Assembly (NCBI RefSeq): GCF_009928425.1
Contig: NZ_JAABNS010000001.1
Location: 124,001-188,000, forward strand
Source: Pseudarthrobacter sp. ATCC 49987
Lineage (GTDB): Bacteria; Actinomycetota; Actinomycetes; Actinomycetales; Micrococcaceae
Direction: 5' to 3'
Length of the DNA: 64,000 nt
Part shown: positions 17,104-25,422 of the stretch, piece by piece
Layout: each line of letters begins with the position of its first letter
Numbering within the stretch: position 1 is the first letter of the stretch
Notes under the pieces: generated by a model
Seen by the model: only the letters and a program-made list of their open reading frames with translations
The model's database searches: none
Told to the model about the DNA's origin: nothing
Translations under genes and position numbers: made by a program

Positions 17104-17769
17104 TCATGATGCCCTCAGCCCACTCAGCGGTTCCGACGTCGAATTCACCATGTGCACAGCGGGGTCCTGGCCCGCCACAAACGAGATGGCAGACACCGAG
17201 CCCGGGCTGATGACGATGCGCTGGAACAGGTCCAAGGGCGTGCCCAGGGCATGGGCGACGGCGGCCTTGATCGGATCGGCGTGGGAGAAGCACACCACCA
17301 CCCCGCCGGCGTGGGCCGCGCACAGCGCCTCAAGTGCTCCGACGATCCGGCCCTGCATTTCCGGAAAGCTCTCGCCGTCCGGGAAGCGGAAGGCGGACGG
17401 GCTGTGCTGCACGGTCTGCCACTCGGGCAGGGCCGCCAGGTCGGCGATCGCTACGCCGGTCCACTCGCCGAAATCGCACTCCAGCAGCCCGTCGTCGTGC
17501 TTCACCGACAGTCCGGTGCGGGCCGCCGTCGGCTCCGCAGTTTCGCACGCGCGCTCTAGTGGGGAGGAATAGAGGGCATCGACCGGCAGACCGGAGAGCC
17601 GTTCAGAAACCCGTTCCGCCTGGGCGCGGCCCCGGTCGGAAAGGTGCAGTCCGGGCGCCCTGCCCGGCAGCACCATGCCCGTCGTCGGCGTCTGGCCGTG
17701 GCGCACCAGCAGCAGGAGCGTTCCCTGCCGTGGGGGCTCTGCCGAAGGTTCAGGCGTTGCTGCGGTCAT
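17104..17769 (-). CDS. Histidine phosphatase, MSMEG_4193-type phosphomutase-like
   Basis: A 221-residue histidine-phosphatase-superfamily protein. LVRHGQT near residue 22 carries the phospho-accepting His, followed by GRAPGLHLSDRGRAQA. The proton-donor region is LLECDFGEW, and FSHADPIKAAVAHALG contributes the second His. It is the first gene of a two-gene leftward operon with the SCO1664-type gene, a pairing conserved in actinobacteria. It is divergent from the MoxR gene. I start at ATG, one codon after an in-frame TTG. Confidence 0.9.
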   Translation of the reverse strand: MTAATPEPSAEPPRQGTLLLLVRHGQTPTTGMVLPGRAPGLHLSDRGRAQAERVSERLSGLPVDALYSSPLERACETAEPTAARTGLSVKHDDGLLECDFGEWTGVAIADLAALPEWQTVQHSPSAFRFPDGESFPEMQGRIVGALEALCAAHAGGVVVCFSHADPIKAAVAHALGTPLDLFQRIVISPGSVSAISFVAGQDPAVHMVNSTSEPLSGLRAS

Positions 17770-17861
17770 CAAGATTCAGCGTAAGCCGGGCAACAGCCTA
17801 AAGCGCATGAATCTCAAGAAATCCCTCGATTCCCTGCCGGGTGCAGGTCTACGGTGGAGGA

Positions 17862-19250
17862 GTGAGTGATCGCCCCGAAATCTTCACTGTTGGTGAACTG
17901 CGTGCCTCCGGCCGCCTTCACAAGGACCTGCGCCGCGAAATCCGCGACAACCTGCTCGCCGCGCTCGCCGCCGGCCGCGACCCCTGGCCCGGGATGTACG
18001 GCTTCAGCCGCACCGTCCTGCCCCAGCTCGAACGCGCCCTGCTCGCCGGGCACGACGTCGTCCTGCTCGGCGAACGCGGGCAGGGCAAGACCCGGCTGCT
18101 GCGCACCCTGGCCGGGCTGCTGGACGAGTGGTCGCCGGTGATCGAGGACTCGGAACTGAACGAACACCCCTACGAACCCCTCACCGAGCACTCCCGCGCC
18201 CGCGCCCTCACCGAGGGGGACCGGCTGCGGGTGGCGTGGCGGCACCGCTCCGAACGCTATGTCGAGAAGCTCGCGACGCCGGACACCTCCGTCGCGGACC
18301 TGATCGGCGACGTCGACCCGATGCGGGTGGCCGAGGGCCGCCGCCTGGGAGATCCGGAAACCATCCACTACGGCCTGGTCCCGCGCTCCAACCGCGGCAT
18401 CATCGCCATCAACGAACTCCCCGACCTCGCCGAGCGGATCCAGGTTTCCATGCTCAACGTGATGGAGGAACGCGACATACAGATCCGCGGCTACGTGCTG
18501 CGGCTGCCGCTGGACGTCCTGGTGGTCGCGTCCGCCAACCCGGAGGACTACACGAACCGGGGCCGGATCATCACGCCGCTGCGGGACCGCTTCGGCGCCG
18601 AGATCCGCACCCACTACCCGATCGAGCTCGACGACGAGGTGGCCGTCATCCGGCAGGAGGGGCACCTGGTGGCCGGCGTCCCGCCCGTCATCCTCGAGAT
18701 CCTGGCCCGCTACACCCGGGCACTGCGGCAGTCGCCGGCGATCAACCAGACCTCCGGGGTGTCCGCGCGGTTCGCCATCGCGGGCGCCGAAACCGTCGCC
18801 GCGGCGGCCCTGCGCCGCGCCAGCGTGCGCGGCGAGGAGGAGGCCGTCGCCCGGATCATCGACCTGGACGCCGCCGTGGAAGTCCTCGCCGGGAAGATCG
18901 AGTTCGAATCCGGCGAGGAAGGCCGGGAACAGGACATCCTGGACCACCTCCTGCGCATGGCCACCGCCGAGGCCGTGCGGGCGCACTTCCACGGACTCGA
19001 CATGGGCGACCTCGTCGCCGCCCTGGACGGCCACACCACGGTGACCACCGGGGAGCTGGTCACCGCGCGGGAGTTCCTGGACAACCTCCCGTCGCTCAAC
19101 GGATCAAGCCTCTACGACGACATCGGTGCGCGCCTGGGCGCGGAAAACGACGGACAGCGCGCAGCCGCCGTCGAACTGGCGCTGGAAGGCCTCTACCTCG
19201 CCCGGCGGATCTCCAAGGATTCCGACGACGAGGCGACGGTTTACGGTTAG
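17862..19250 (+). CDS. MoxR-type AAA+ ATPase (Mg-chelatase subunit I-like)
   Basis: A 462-residue AAA+ ATPase. Walker A is GERGQGKTR, Walker B lies in NRGIIAINELPDL, sensor 1 is VVASANPEDY and the arginine finger region is TPLRDRFGAEI. The last third is a helical lid. MoxR/ChlI-like ATPases act as chaperones that insert cofactors or remodel complexes together with a VWA partner, which here is the next gene 25 bases downstream. The GTG start directly abuts GGTGGAGGA, an unusually tight spacing. Another GTG seven codons upstream lacks a ribosome site. Confidence 0.87.
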   Translation: MSDRPEIFTVGELRASGRLHKDLRREIRDNLLAALAAGRDPWPGMYGFSRTVLPQLERALLAGHDVVLLGERGQGKTRLLRTLAGLLDEWSPVIEDSELNEHPYEPLTEHSRARALTEGDRLRVAWRHRSERYVEKLATPDTSVADLIGDVDPMRVAEGRRLGDPETIHYGLVPRSNRGIIAINELPDLAERIQVSMLNVMEERDIQIRGYVLRLPLDVLVVASANPEDYTNRGRIITPLRDRFGAEIRTHYPIELDDEVAVIRQEGHLVAGVPPVILEILARYTRALRQSPAINQTSGVSARFAIAGAETVAAAALRRASVRGEEEAVARIIDLDAAVEVLAGKIEFESGEEGREQDILDHLLRMATAEAVRAHFHGLDMGDLVAALDGHTTVTTGELVTAREFLDNLPSLNGSSLYDDIGARLGAENDGQRAAAVELALEGLYLARRISKDSDDEATVYG

Positions 19251-19275
19251 GCGCCGTTACGGCTAAGGAGGGTCC

Positions 19276-21279
19276 ATGACCGCTCACCACTGGTCCCGGT
19301 ACAGCCGCTACGCGGGCGGGCCGGATCCGCTCGCCCCGCCGGTGGATCTGGCGGAGGCGCTGGACGCCGTCGCCGAGGACGTGATGGCCGGCTACTCGCC
19401 CCGGCACGCCCTGCAGGAATACCTGCGCCGCGGCGGCCGGAACCTGGAAGGGCTGGACGATCTTGCCGGGCGGGTCCAGCAGCGGCGCAAGGACCTGCTG
19501 GGCCAGCACAAGCTGGACGGAACCCTCAACGGGGTCCAGAAACTGCTGGAGACCGCGGTGCTGGAGGAACGCAAACAGCTGGCCCGCGACGTCCGGATGG
19601 ACGACACGGACCGCGCGTTCCGGGAGATGCAGCTGCAGAACCTGCCCAACTCCACGGCGGCGGCGGTCAACGAGCTCGCCGCCTACGACTGGCAGTCCAG
19701 CACCGCCCGGGAAGCCTACGAGCGGATCAGGGACCTCCTGGGCCGCGAGATCCTGGACCAGCGGTTCGCCGGGATGAAGCAGGCCCTCGAGGGCGCCACC
19801 GAGGAGGACCGCGCGGCCGTGGCCGAGATGCTGCAGGACCTCAACGAACTGCTCGACAAACACCGGCGCGGCGAGGACACGGACGCGGACTTCCAGGAGT
19901 TCATGGCCAAGCACGGGCAGTTCTTCCCGGAGAACCCGCAGTCCGTCGCGGAGCTGGTGGACGCGCTCGCCCAGCGCGCGGCCGCCGCCCAGCGGCTGCT
20001 GCAGTCCATGTCCGCCGAGCAGCGCGAGGAGCTGATGCGGCTCTCCGCCCAGGCGTTCGGCTCGCCCGAGCTTATGGCACAGCTGGGCCAACTCGATGCC
20101 AACCTGCAGGCACTGCGCCCCGGCGAGGACTGGTCCGGCTCGGAACGCTTCGAGGGTGAGGAGGGTCTTGGGCTGGGCGACGGCACCGGCGTGCTGCAGG
20201 ACCTCGCCGAACTGGACGAGCTCGCCGAACAGCTCTCCCAGTCCTACAACGGCTCCCGCCTGGACGACCTGGACCTGGACGCCCTCGCCCGCCAGCTTGG
20301 ACAGGACGCGGCCGTGTCGGCCCGCACGTTGGCGGAGATCGAGCGGGCCATGCACGACGGCGGTTTCCTGCAGCGCGGGGCCGACGGCGACCTGAAGCTC
20401 TCCCCGCAGGCCATGCGGCGGCTCGGCCGGTCGCTGCTGCGCGACACCGCCAAGCAACTCTCCGGCCGGCAGGGGCGCCGGGACACGCGCGTTGCCGGGG
20501 CGGCGGGGGAGCAGACCGGCTCCAGCCGGCCGTGGGAGTTCGGCGACGCCGAGCCCTGGGACGTCACCCGGACCATCACCAACGCGATCCGCCGCACCAT
20601 CGCCGACGGCGGGGATCCGCGCCACGGACTGCGGCTGGCCATGGATGACATCGAGGTGACCGAGACGGAGGCGCGCACGCAGGCCGCCGTCGCCCTGCTG
20701 GTGGATGTGTCCTTTTCAATGGCCGCCGAGGGACGCTGGGTGTCCATGAAACGTACCGCACTCGCCGTGCACCACCTTGTTTCCACCCGGTTCCGCGGCG
20801 ACCGGCTGCAGCTGATCACGTTCGGCCGCTACGCGCAGTCCATGGACATCGGCGAGCTCACGGCCCTGCCGGCCCTGCGGGAGCAGGGCACCAACCTGCA
20901 CCACGGGCTGCTCCTGGCCGGCCGGTTCTTCCGCCAGCACCCGTCGATGCAGCCCGTCCTCCTGGTGGTGACCGACGGCGAACCCACCGCGCACCTGCTG
21001 GCCGACGGCGAGTCGTGGTTCGCGTATCCGCCGGACCCGGAGACCATCCGCGTCACGGTGGCCGAGCTGGACCGTCTGGGCCGTGCCGGGACGCAGGCCA
21101 CGTTCTTCCGGCTGGGCGATGACCCGGGCCTGGAACGGTTCGTCCAGCGGATGGCCCGCCGGATCGACGGCCGCGTTGTTGCACCAGAGGCAGGGGATCT
21201 GGGAGCCGCCGTCGTCGGCGAGTACCTCCGGGCCCACTTCCGCGGCCGCCCCTACGACGACGCCGACTGGGCGCAATAG
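19276..21279 (+). CDS. VWA-domain protein, partner of MoxR ATPase
   Basis: A 667-residue soluble protein. Residues 1-450 are charged and helical with probable coiled coils (for example FQEFMAKHGQFFPEN and ALAQRAAAAQRLL). The C-terminal 200 residues form a von Willebrand A domain with an intact metal site: DVSFS near 477, the Thr in GTNLHHG, and VTDGEPT. Together with the upstream ATPase it makes a MoxR-VWA chaperone pair analogous to CobN/ChlD-type partners. AAGGAGGG precedes the ATG. The client protein is not apparent from neighbours. Confidence 0.88.
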   Translation: MTAHHWSRYSRYAGGPDPLAPPVDLAEALDAVAEDVMAGYSPRHALQEYLRRGGRNLEGLDDLAGRVQQRRKDLLGQHKLDGTLNGVQKLLETAVLEERKQLARDVRMDDTDRAFREMQLQNLPNSTAAAVNELAAYDWQSSTAREAYERIRDLLGREILDQRFAGMKQALEGATEEDRAAVAEMLQDLNELLDKHRRGEDTDADFQEFMAKHGQFFPENPQSVAELVDALAQRAAAAQRLLQSMSAEQREELMRLSAQAFGSPELMAQLGQLDANLQALRPGEDWSGSERFEGEEGLGLGDGTGVLQDLAELDELAEQLSQSYNGSRLDDLDLDALARQLGQDAAVSARTLAEIERAMHDGGFLQRGADGDLKLSPQAMRRLGRSLLRDTAKQLSGRQGRRDTRVAGAAGEQTGSSRPWEFGDAEPWDVTRTITNAIRRTIADGGDPRHGLRLAMDDIEVTETEARTQAAVALLVDVSFSMAAEGRWVSMKRTALAVHHLVSTRFRGDRLQLITFGRYAQSMDIGELTALPALREQGTNLHHGLLLAGRFFRQHPSMQPVLLVVTDGEPTAHLLADGESWFAYPPDPETIRVTVAELDRLGRAGTQATFFRLGDDPGLERFVQRMARRIDGRVVAPEAGDLGAAVVGEYLRAHFRGRPYDDADWAQ

Positions 21280-21288
21280 ATGGAGCCC

Positions 21289-21627
21289 ATGGATTGTCTG
21301 GTCATCTACGTCCCCACCGAAGCTGCGCACGCCGTCCGGCACGCCATGGGTGACGCCGGAGCGGGCAGGCTGGGCAACTACTCGCATTGTTCCTTCAGCG
21401 TCGAGGGCACCGGTCGCTTCACGCCACTGCCTGGCGCGAACCCGGCCATCGGCGCCGTCGGTTCGCCCGAGGAGGTCCCGGAAACCCGTATCGAGGCGAT
21501 TTACCCGCGCTCCCGGCGCAACGCCGTCGTCAGTGCGGCACTGACCGCGCACCCGTACGAGACGCCGGCGTTCATGACCTTCCCGGTCGACGTCGGCCTG
21601 CCGGACGGAACGGGCCCTGTGGCCTAG
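21289..21627 (+). CDS. YqfO/NIF3-insert-like small protein
   Basis: A 112-residue protein that resembles the PII/CutA-like domain inserted in NIF3-family proteins such as YqfO. MDCLVIYVPTEAAHAVRHAMG matches the domain's first strand-helix. YSHCSFSVEGTGRFTPLPGANPAIG and HPYETPAF are the domain hallmarks. The metal-binding NIF3 halves are absent, so it is a stand-alone domain. It starts ten bases after the VWA stop; an ATG three codons earlier lacks a ribosome site. Function unknown. Confidence 0.8.
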   Translation: MDCLVIYVPTEAAHAVRHAMGDAGAGRLGNYSHCSFSVEGTGRFTPLPGANPAIGAVGSPEEVPETRIEAIYPRSRRNAVVSAALTAHPYETPAFMTFPVDVGLPDGTGPVA

Positions 21628-21667
21628 CGGCTGCTCATCTGACCGAACGGTAAATCCGCACGTTTTC

Positions 21668-21695
21668 TGTCGGATCGGGCAGAGTTGTTCGTAGT
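21668..21695 (+). promoter_or_regulatory. Possible ECF42-type promoter
   Basis: TGTCGG (21668-21673) and CGTAGT (21690-21695) are 16 bases apart, upstream of the DGPF gene. ECF42 sigma factors are reported to read TGTCGA-type -35 elements upstream of DGPF genes. One base of the -35 departs and the -10 match is loose, so this is tentative. Confidence 0.35.
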
Positions 21696-21749
21696 AAGGG
21701 TGAACGGCCGTCCGCGAGGGGCGCCCCAAACCGCAGGAGCTGATTCGAG

Positions 21750-22073
21750 ATGCAGTTTTTGCTTTCCGTGATTCACGACCAGCCCGACCTCGCCCCGTCG
21801 GACGAGATGGCTGCCATCGACGAGTTCAACGATCGTCTCCAGGCCGACGGCCACTGGGTCTTCGCCGGCGGCCTCGGATTTCCCAACACGGCCACTGTCA
21901 TCGACAACCGGGACGGGGCCGCGGTAGTCACCGACGGTCCCTTTGTGGAGTCGAAGGAGTACCTCGCCGGCTTCTGGATCATTGAGGCCCCGGACCTCGA
22001 CGTGGCGCTCAAGCTCGCCGCCGACGGGTCGAAGGCCTGCAACCGGAAGGTCGAGGTACGGCCGTTCCTATGA
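21750..22073 (+). CDS. DGPF/YCII-related protein
   Basis: A 107-residue YCII-fold protein with the DGPF motif in VVTDGPFVESKEYLAGFWI. Proteins of this type are encoded beside, and are the known targets of, ECF42 sigma factors. The next gene, an ECF sigma factor, overlaps its stop by four bases (ATGA), so they are co-translated. GCAGGAG lies upstream of the ATG. The biochemical role of DGPF proteins is not established. Confidence 0.9.
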   Translation: MQFLLSVIHDQPDLAPSDEMAAIDEFNDRLQADGHWVFAGGLGFPNTATVIDNRDGAAVVTDGPFVESKEYLAGFWIIEAPDLDVALKLAADGSKACNRKVEVRPFL

Positions 22074-23299
22074 ACGGGTCTGACGCCGGGGGAGCGATCA
22101 TCCAGGCCTACCGCGAGGACTGGGCCCGGCTGGTCGCCGCCCTGACCCGCCGTTTCGGTGACCTCGACCTCGCAGAGGAGGCGGCGGCCGAGGCGTTCGC
22201 GGTTGCCGTTGAGCGGTGGCCGTCCGACGGCGTCCCCGCCAACCCCGGCGCCTGGCTGACCACCACGGCCAAGCGCAAGGCCATCGACCGGCTCCGGCGC
22301 GAGAACAAACGCGACAGCAAACACCAGGAGGCTGAGTTGGTGTTCGACGACCATCCGCCCGAGCCGTTCGGCGCCGTCGATGACGACCGGCTCCGGCTGA
22401 TCTTCACGTGCTGCCACCCGGCCCTCGCGCTGCAGACCCGCGTAGCCCTGACTCTGCGCATGGTCGGCGGGCTGACCGTGCCGGAGATCGCTCGGGCCTT
22501 CCTGGTGCAGGAGAGCACCATGGGGCAGCGGATCACGCGTGCGAAGGCCAAGATCAAGGCTGCCCGCATCCCGTATCGGGTGCCGTCCGCGGAGGATCTG
22601 CCGGGACGAGTTTCCGGCGTGCTCGCCGTACTCTACCTGATCTTCAATGAGGGCTATCTGGCGACAGGCCCCGGCACCGAGCCCGTTCGCTCAGACCTGA
22701 CCGCCGAGGCGATCCGGCTCACCCGACTGGTCCGCGCCCTCATGCCGGTCGACGGCGAGGTGGCCGGGCTGCTGGCCCTGATGCTCCTTACCGAGGCCCG
22801 TCGCGCCGCCCGGATCTCGGCAAGCGGCGAGCTCGTTACCCTTGACGAGCAGGACCGGGGAACCTGGGATACGGCCCTGATTGCCGAAGGCCATCGCCTG
22901 GTGCGTGAGCGTCTGGCTTCCGGGATGGATCCGGGTCCGTACCAGATCCTCGCCGCCATCAACGCCGTGCACACCTCTGCCCGCGACATCCGCGACACCG
23001 ACTGGTCACAGGTCGTCGCGCTCTACGACCAGCTGGTCAACCTCGACCCGTCGCCGATAGTCGCGCTCAACCGGGCTATCGCGGTAGGCGAGCTTGACGG
23101 GCCGGAGGTGGCACTGGCCGCCGTCGACCGGCTCGAACACGACTTGGCCGGATATCATGCCTACCATGCCACCCGCGCCGAGCTGCTGCGGAGGTTGGGC
23201 CGCAGCGCGGAGTCGCGTTTGGCTTACGGCCAAGCCATTGAACTGGCGGGTAACTCCGCCGAGGCCGCCACCCTGAAACGCCGCCTCGACCAGTTGTAG
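22070..23299 (+). CDS. ECF sigma factor, ECF42 type with C-terminal helical domain
   Basis: A 409-residue sigma factor. Region 2 (YREDWARLVAALTRRFGDLDLAEEAAAEAF) and region 4 (LQTRVALTLRMVGGLTVPEIARAFLV...MGQRITRAK) lie in the first 170 residues. The C-terminal 230 residues form the helical, TPR-like extension typical of ECF42 (FNEGYLAT, LTEARR, ALNRAIAVGEL). No anti-sigma factor is encoded nearby; the extension is thought to control activity in this group. It should activate its own operon through the DGPF promoter. Confidence 0.9.
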   Translation: MNGSDAGGAIIQAYREDWARLVAALTRRFGDLDLAEEAAAEAFAVAVERWPSDGVPANPGAWLTTTAKRKAIDRLRRENKRDSKHQEAELVFDDHPPEPFGAVDDDRLRLIFTCCHPALALQTRVALTLRMVGGLTVPEIARAFLVQESTMGQRITRAKAKIKAARIPYRVPSAEDLPGRVSGVLAVLYLIFNEGYLATGPGTEPVRSDLTAEAIRLTRLVRALMPVDGEVAGLLALMLLTEARRAARISASGELVTLDEQDRGTWDTALIAEGHRLVRERLASGMDPGPYQILAAINAVHTSARDIRDTDWSQVVALYDQLVNLDPSPIVALNRAIAVGELDGPEVALAAVDRLEHDLAGYHAYHATRAELLRRLGRSAESRLAYGQAIELAGNSAEAATLKRRLDQL

Positions 23300-23324
23300 C
23301 AGCCCCCGGGTGATTCGCGGCGGG

Positions 23325-23897
23325 CTACGGCAACCGCGAAGGACGCAATAGGGTCGCGTCGCCCGCGCGATCAGGATCCAGCGGCACGGGGCTGATCAGC
23401 ACTGCCGGTCCGCGGTGCAGTACGCCGTCGGAAAGCACCTGGCACCGCATGCCGCCCCGCCCGCGCATGGCTTTGTGGGCGCCCGGGCCGAGCATCTCAT
23501 CCATCCAGGCGCACGGATGGGCGGGCCGGCCGGCCTTGAACCGCACAGGCTCCCCGCCGGACTCCAGAGAGAATTCGTGACCGAGCAGTGGTGCAAGGTG
23601 GGCCCCGCGGATATGTACGTTGCGGCGCGTCAGCAGCGGGTCCAAGGGCGCTGTTCCCAGCTCGGCGGCGATGGCTTCGAGCGCCTCAACGGCGAATACT
23701 GTGACGGCGGCATCCATGTGCGCGGCCTTGCCGAAAAACCGGTCGCCGACGATTCCCTTGCCAGCCACCAGTTTCACCTGCTCGGCATCTGTGGTGGGAA
23801 CGTCGGCTGCGCCCTCGCGGGCGCGGCCGAAGTAGGCGTGCGCCGGCGACACCAGCAGGTGCAGGATCTCCACGTCGTACCGGTAGCTGGCCGTCAT
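23325..23897 (-). CDS. MOSC-domain protein
   Basis: A 190-residue MOSC-domain protein. KGIVGDRFFG near residue 47 and the conserved Cys129 in AHPCAWMDEM mark the domain that carries sulfur or molybdenum cofactor ligands in MOSC/YiiM proteins. GGMRCQVLSDG follows. There is no N-terminal beta-barrel domain. Possible role: molybdenum-dependent detoxification or sulfur transfer, inferred from the family. It is downstream of the SDR gene on the same strand, separated by a hairpin. Confidence 0.87.
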   Translation of the reverse strand: MTASYRYDVEILHLLVSPAHAYFGRAREGAADVPTTDAEQVKLVAGKGIVGDRFFGKAAHMDAAVTVFAVEALEAIAAELGTAPLDPLLTRRNVHIRGAHLAPLLGHEFSLESGGEPVRFKAGRPAHPCAWMDEMLGPGAHKAMRGRGGMRCQVLSDGVLHRGPAVLISPVPLDPDRAGDATLLRPSRLP

Positions 23898-23924
23898 GCC
23901 ACCAAACTATCGTTTCCGCGGGTC

Positions 23925-23949
23925 CGACGGCGGGAAGCTCCCGCCGTCG
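23925..23949 (-). terminator. Hairpin terminator of the SDR gene
   Basis: CGACGGCGGGA and TCCCGCCGTCG pair perfectly over 11 bp with an AGC loop, 19 bases past the stop of the leftward SDR gene. The same stem sequence recurs at 40251 and 58361. Confidence 0.65.
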
Positions 23950-23967
23950 TCGTCGTGCGCCGAAGGA

Positions 23968-24699
23968 TTAAGTCAGGCGCACGCCCGTGGCCCGGGCCAG
24001 AGAGTCGACAAGCTCGCTTTGCAGCTGCTGGTCGTAGACGGCGGGGTGTGCTTTCCGCCGGTGTTGATGGTGCCAATAGCCCCCGCTCGTCAGCGCCTCC
24101 GGGTCCTCGCTTGTGGCGAGCCACTCCTGGGTGAGGTGCCCCAGCCGCAGGTCGTCCGGGGCACCGGGGCCACCCATCCTGGTGGGCACCCAGCCCGGGT
24201 CGACGGCGTTGCTGAGAACTTCCGGCCATAGCCGGGCGACGAATGCGGCAAGGGCGGTGACGTAAAGCTTGCTGTCCGAGTAGGACACGCCCGGTCCCTG
24301 TCCGCCCCAATCGATGCCGGAGAGGGCGGCGTGGCCGCCGCGGTGCATGCCGCTGCTGAGATAGATCAGCCGGCGCGGGCGGCGGATGAGGGCAGTGAGG
24401 ACGTAGGGGGCGATGACGTTGACCTGCAGGATATGCGGTCCGTTGAACACGCCCGCGTTGTGGACCACCGCGTCCAGGGGGCCGTCGTGATTGACCTGGT
24501 CGGCAACGTCACGCGTTTGCTCGAGATCGGACAGGTCCCCGACCACGCCCGTGGCGCCGCGGTCCAGGAGGTCCCGAACGGCCGCGAGGCGGTCCGCATT
24601 GCGTGCGTGCACAACGACGTGATGACCGCTGTCGAGGAGGGATTCTGCGGTGGCCCGTCCGAGTCCGTCAGTTGATCCCGTGATGAAGATGCGGCCCAT
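23968..24699 (-). CDS. Short-chain dehydrogenase/reductase
   Basis: A 243-residue SDR. The nucleotide loop is TGSTDGLG at residues 7-14, NAG occurs in VVHNAGVF, and the catalytic set is Ser in LIYLSSGMH with Tyr-x-x-x-Lys in SYSDSKLY. It is probably NADP-preferring with an unknown carbonyl or alcohol substrate. An unrelated GNAT gene begins divergently about 40 bp away. Confidence 0.9.
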   Translation of the reverse strand: MGRIFITGSTDGLGRATAESLLDSGHHVVVHARNADRLAAVRDLLDRGATGVVGDLSDLEQTRDVADQVNHDGPLDAVVHNAGVFNGPHILQVNVIAPYVLTALIRRPRRLIYLSSGMHRGGHAALSGIDWGGQGPGVSYSDSKLYVTALAAFVARLWPEVLSNAVDPGWVPTRMGGPGAPDDLRLGHLTQEWLATSEDPEALTSGGYWHHQHRRKAHPAVYDQQLQSELVDSLARATGVRLT

Positions 24700-24737
24700 T
24701 ACGTCCCCCCTTAATGGCTGGCTGGAATACTGGGGAA

Positions 24738-25226
24738 ATGACTCTCGCTGAACTTAATCTCCCGGGCGGTCCTTTCACTCTACGCATAGCCGAAGCGTCC
24801 GACGTCGGACCGGTCCTTGGACTTCTGGCGGACGACCAACTCCGGGCCGGCGTCGACTCGGCAGCGATCGAGGACCGGGACCCCTACGATCGTGCCTTTC
24901 AGACCATCGACGCCGACCCTGCCCAGTTGCTGGTCGCTGTCGTCACGACGGCACATGAGGTTGTGGCGACCATGCAGCTGACATTCATCCCCGGGCTCGC
25001 CCGGGGCGGTGCGACAAGACTGCAGATTGAAGCGGTGCGCGTTCGGTCGGATCTGCGGGGCAACGGCCTCGGAGGCGCCATGATCGCGTGGGCGATCAAC
25101 GAAGGTCGCCGGCGGGGTGCGCAGCTGATACAGCTCACGTCCGACGGGTCCAGGGCCGCCGCGCACCGGTTCTATGAACGTCTCGGTTTCGAAGCATCGC
25201 ATGTGGGCTTCAAGCTCTTGCTTTGA
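24738..25226 (+). CDS. GNAT-family N-acetyltransferase
   Basis: A 162-residue GNAT enzyme: QIEAVRVRSDLRGNGLGGAMIAWAI carries the acetyl-CoA loop, and AAAHRFYERLGFEAS is the C-terminal motif. Substrate unknown. An in-frame ATG eight codons earlier has no ribosome site; the chosen ATG has GGGG closely upstream, so the start is moderately sure. Confidence 0.85.
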   Translation: MTLAELNLPGGPFTLRIAEASDVGPVLGLLADDQLRAGVDSAAIEDRDPYDRAFQTIDADPAQLLVAVVTTAHEVVATMQLTFIPGLARGGATRLQIEAVRVRSDLRGNGLGGAMIAWAINEGRRRGAQLIQLTSDGSRAAAHRFYERLGFEASHVGFKLLL

Positions 25227-25244
25227 GGGTCAACCTCGAAGCAC

Positions 25245-25348
25245 CTAGTCGAACAGGCTCGCCGCGGCCTGCGCGAACGCTTCCGGGTTCTCCCGATAAA
25301 GGTTCTCGCCCTGGCACTGGAGCCAGTGGCAGGCCGGGCCAAACCGGG
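25245..25348 (-). pseudogene. C-terminal remnant of an alpha/beta hydrolase
   Basis: About 34 codons in one frame end ENPEAFAQAAASLFD before a TAG stop and are preceded by HWLQCQGENLYR. This is the end of an epoxide-hydrolase/dehalogenase-type hydrolase, including the catalytic-His region. It resembles the last residues of the intact hydrolase at 35238-36131 ([15 protein letters not shown]). The 5' part is missing. Confidence 0.65.
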
Positions 25349-25422
25349 AACTGACCGGTAATCATGAGCCCGACTTGATCGATGTCGATATCGGGCTCTG
25401 AGTCGTGCCGGGCCGGTGCCGA

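Noticed and set aside
17862..21279. MoxR-VWA pair considered as a defence module
   Set aside because: The pair is widespread as a chaperone module, has ordinary base composition and no defence-type neighbour genes.
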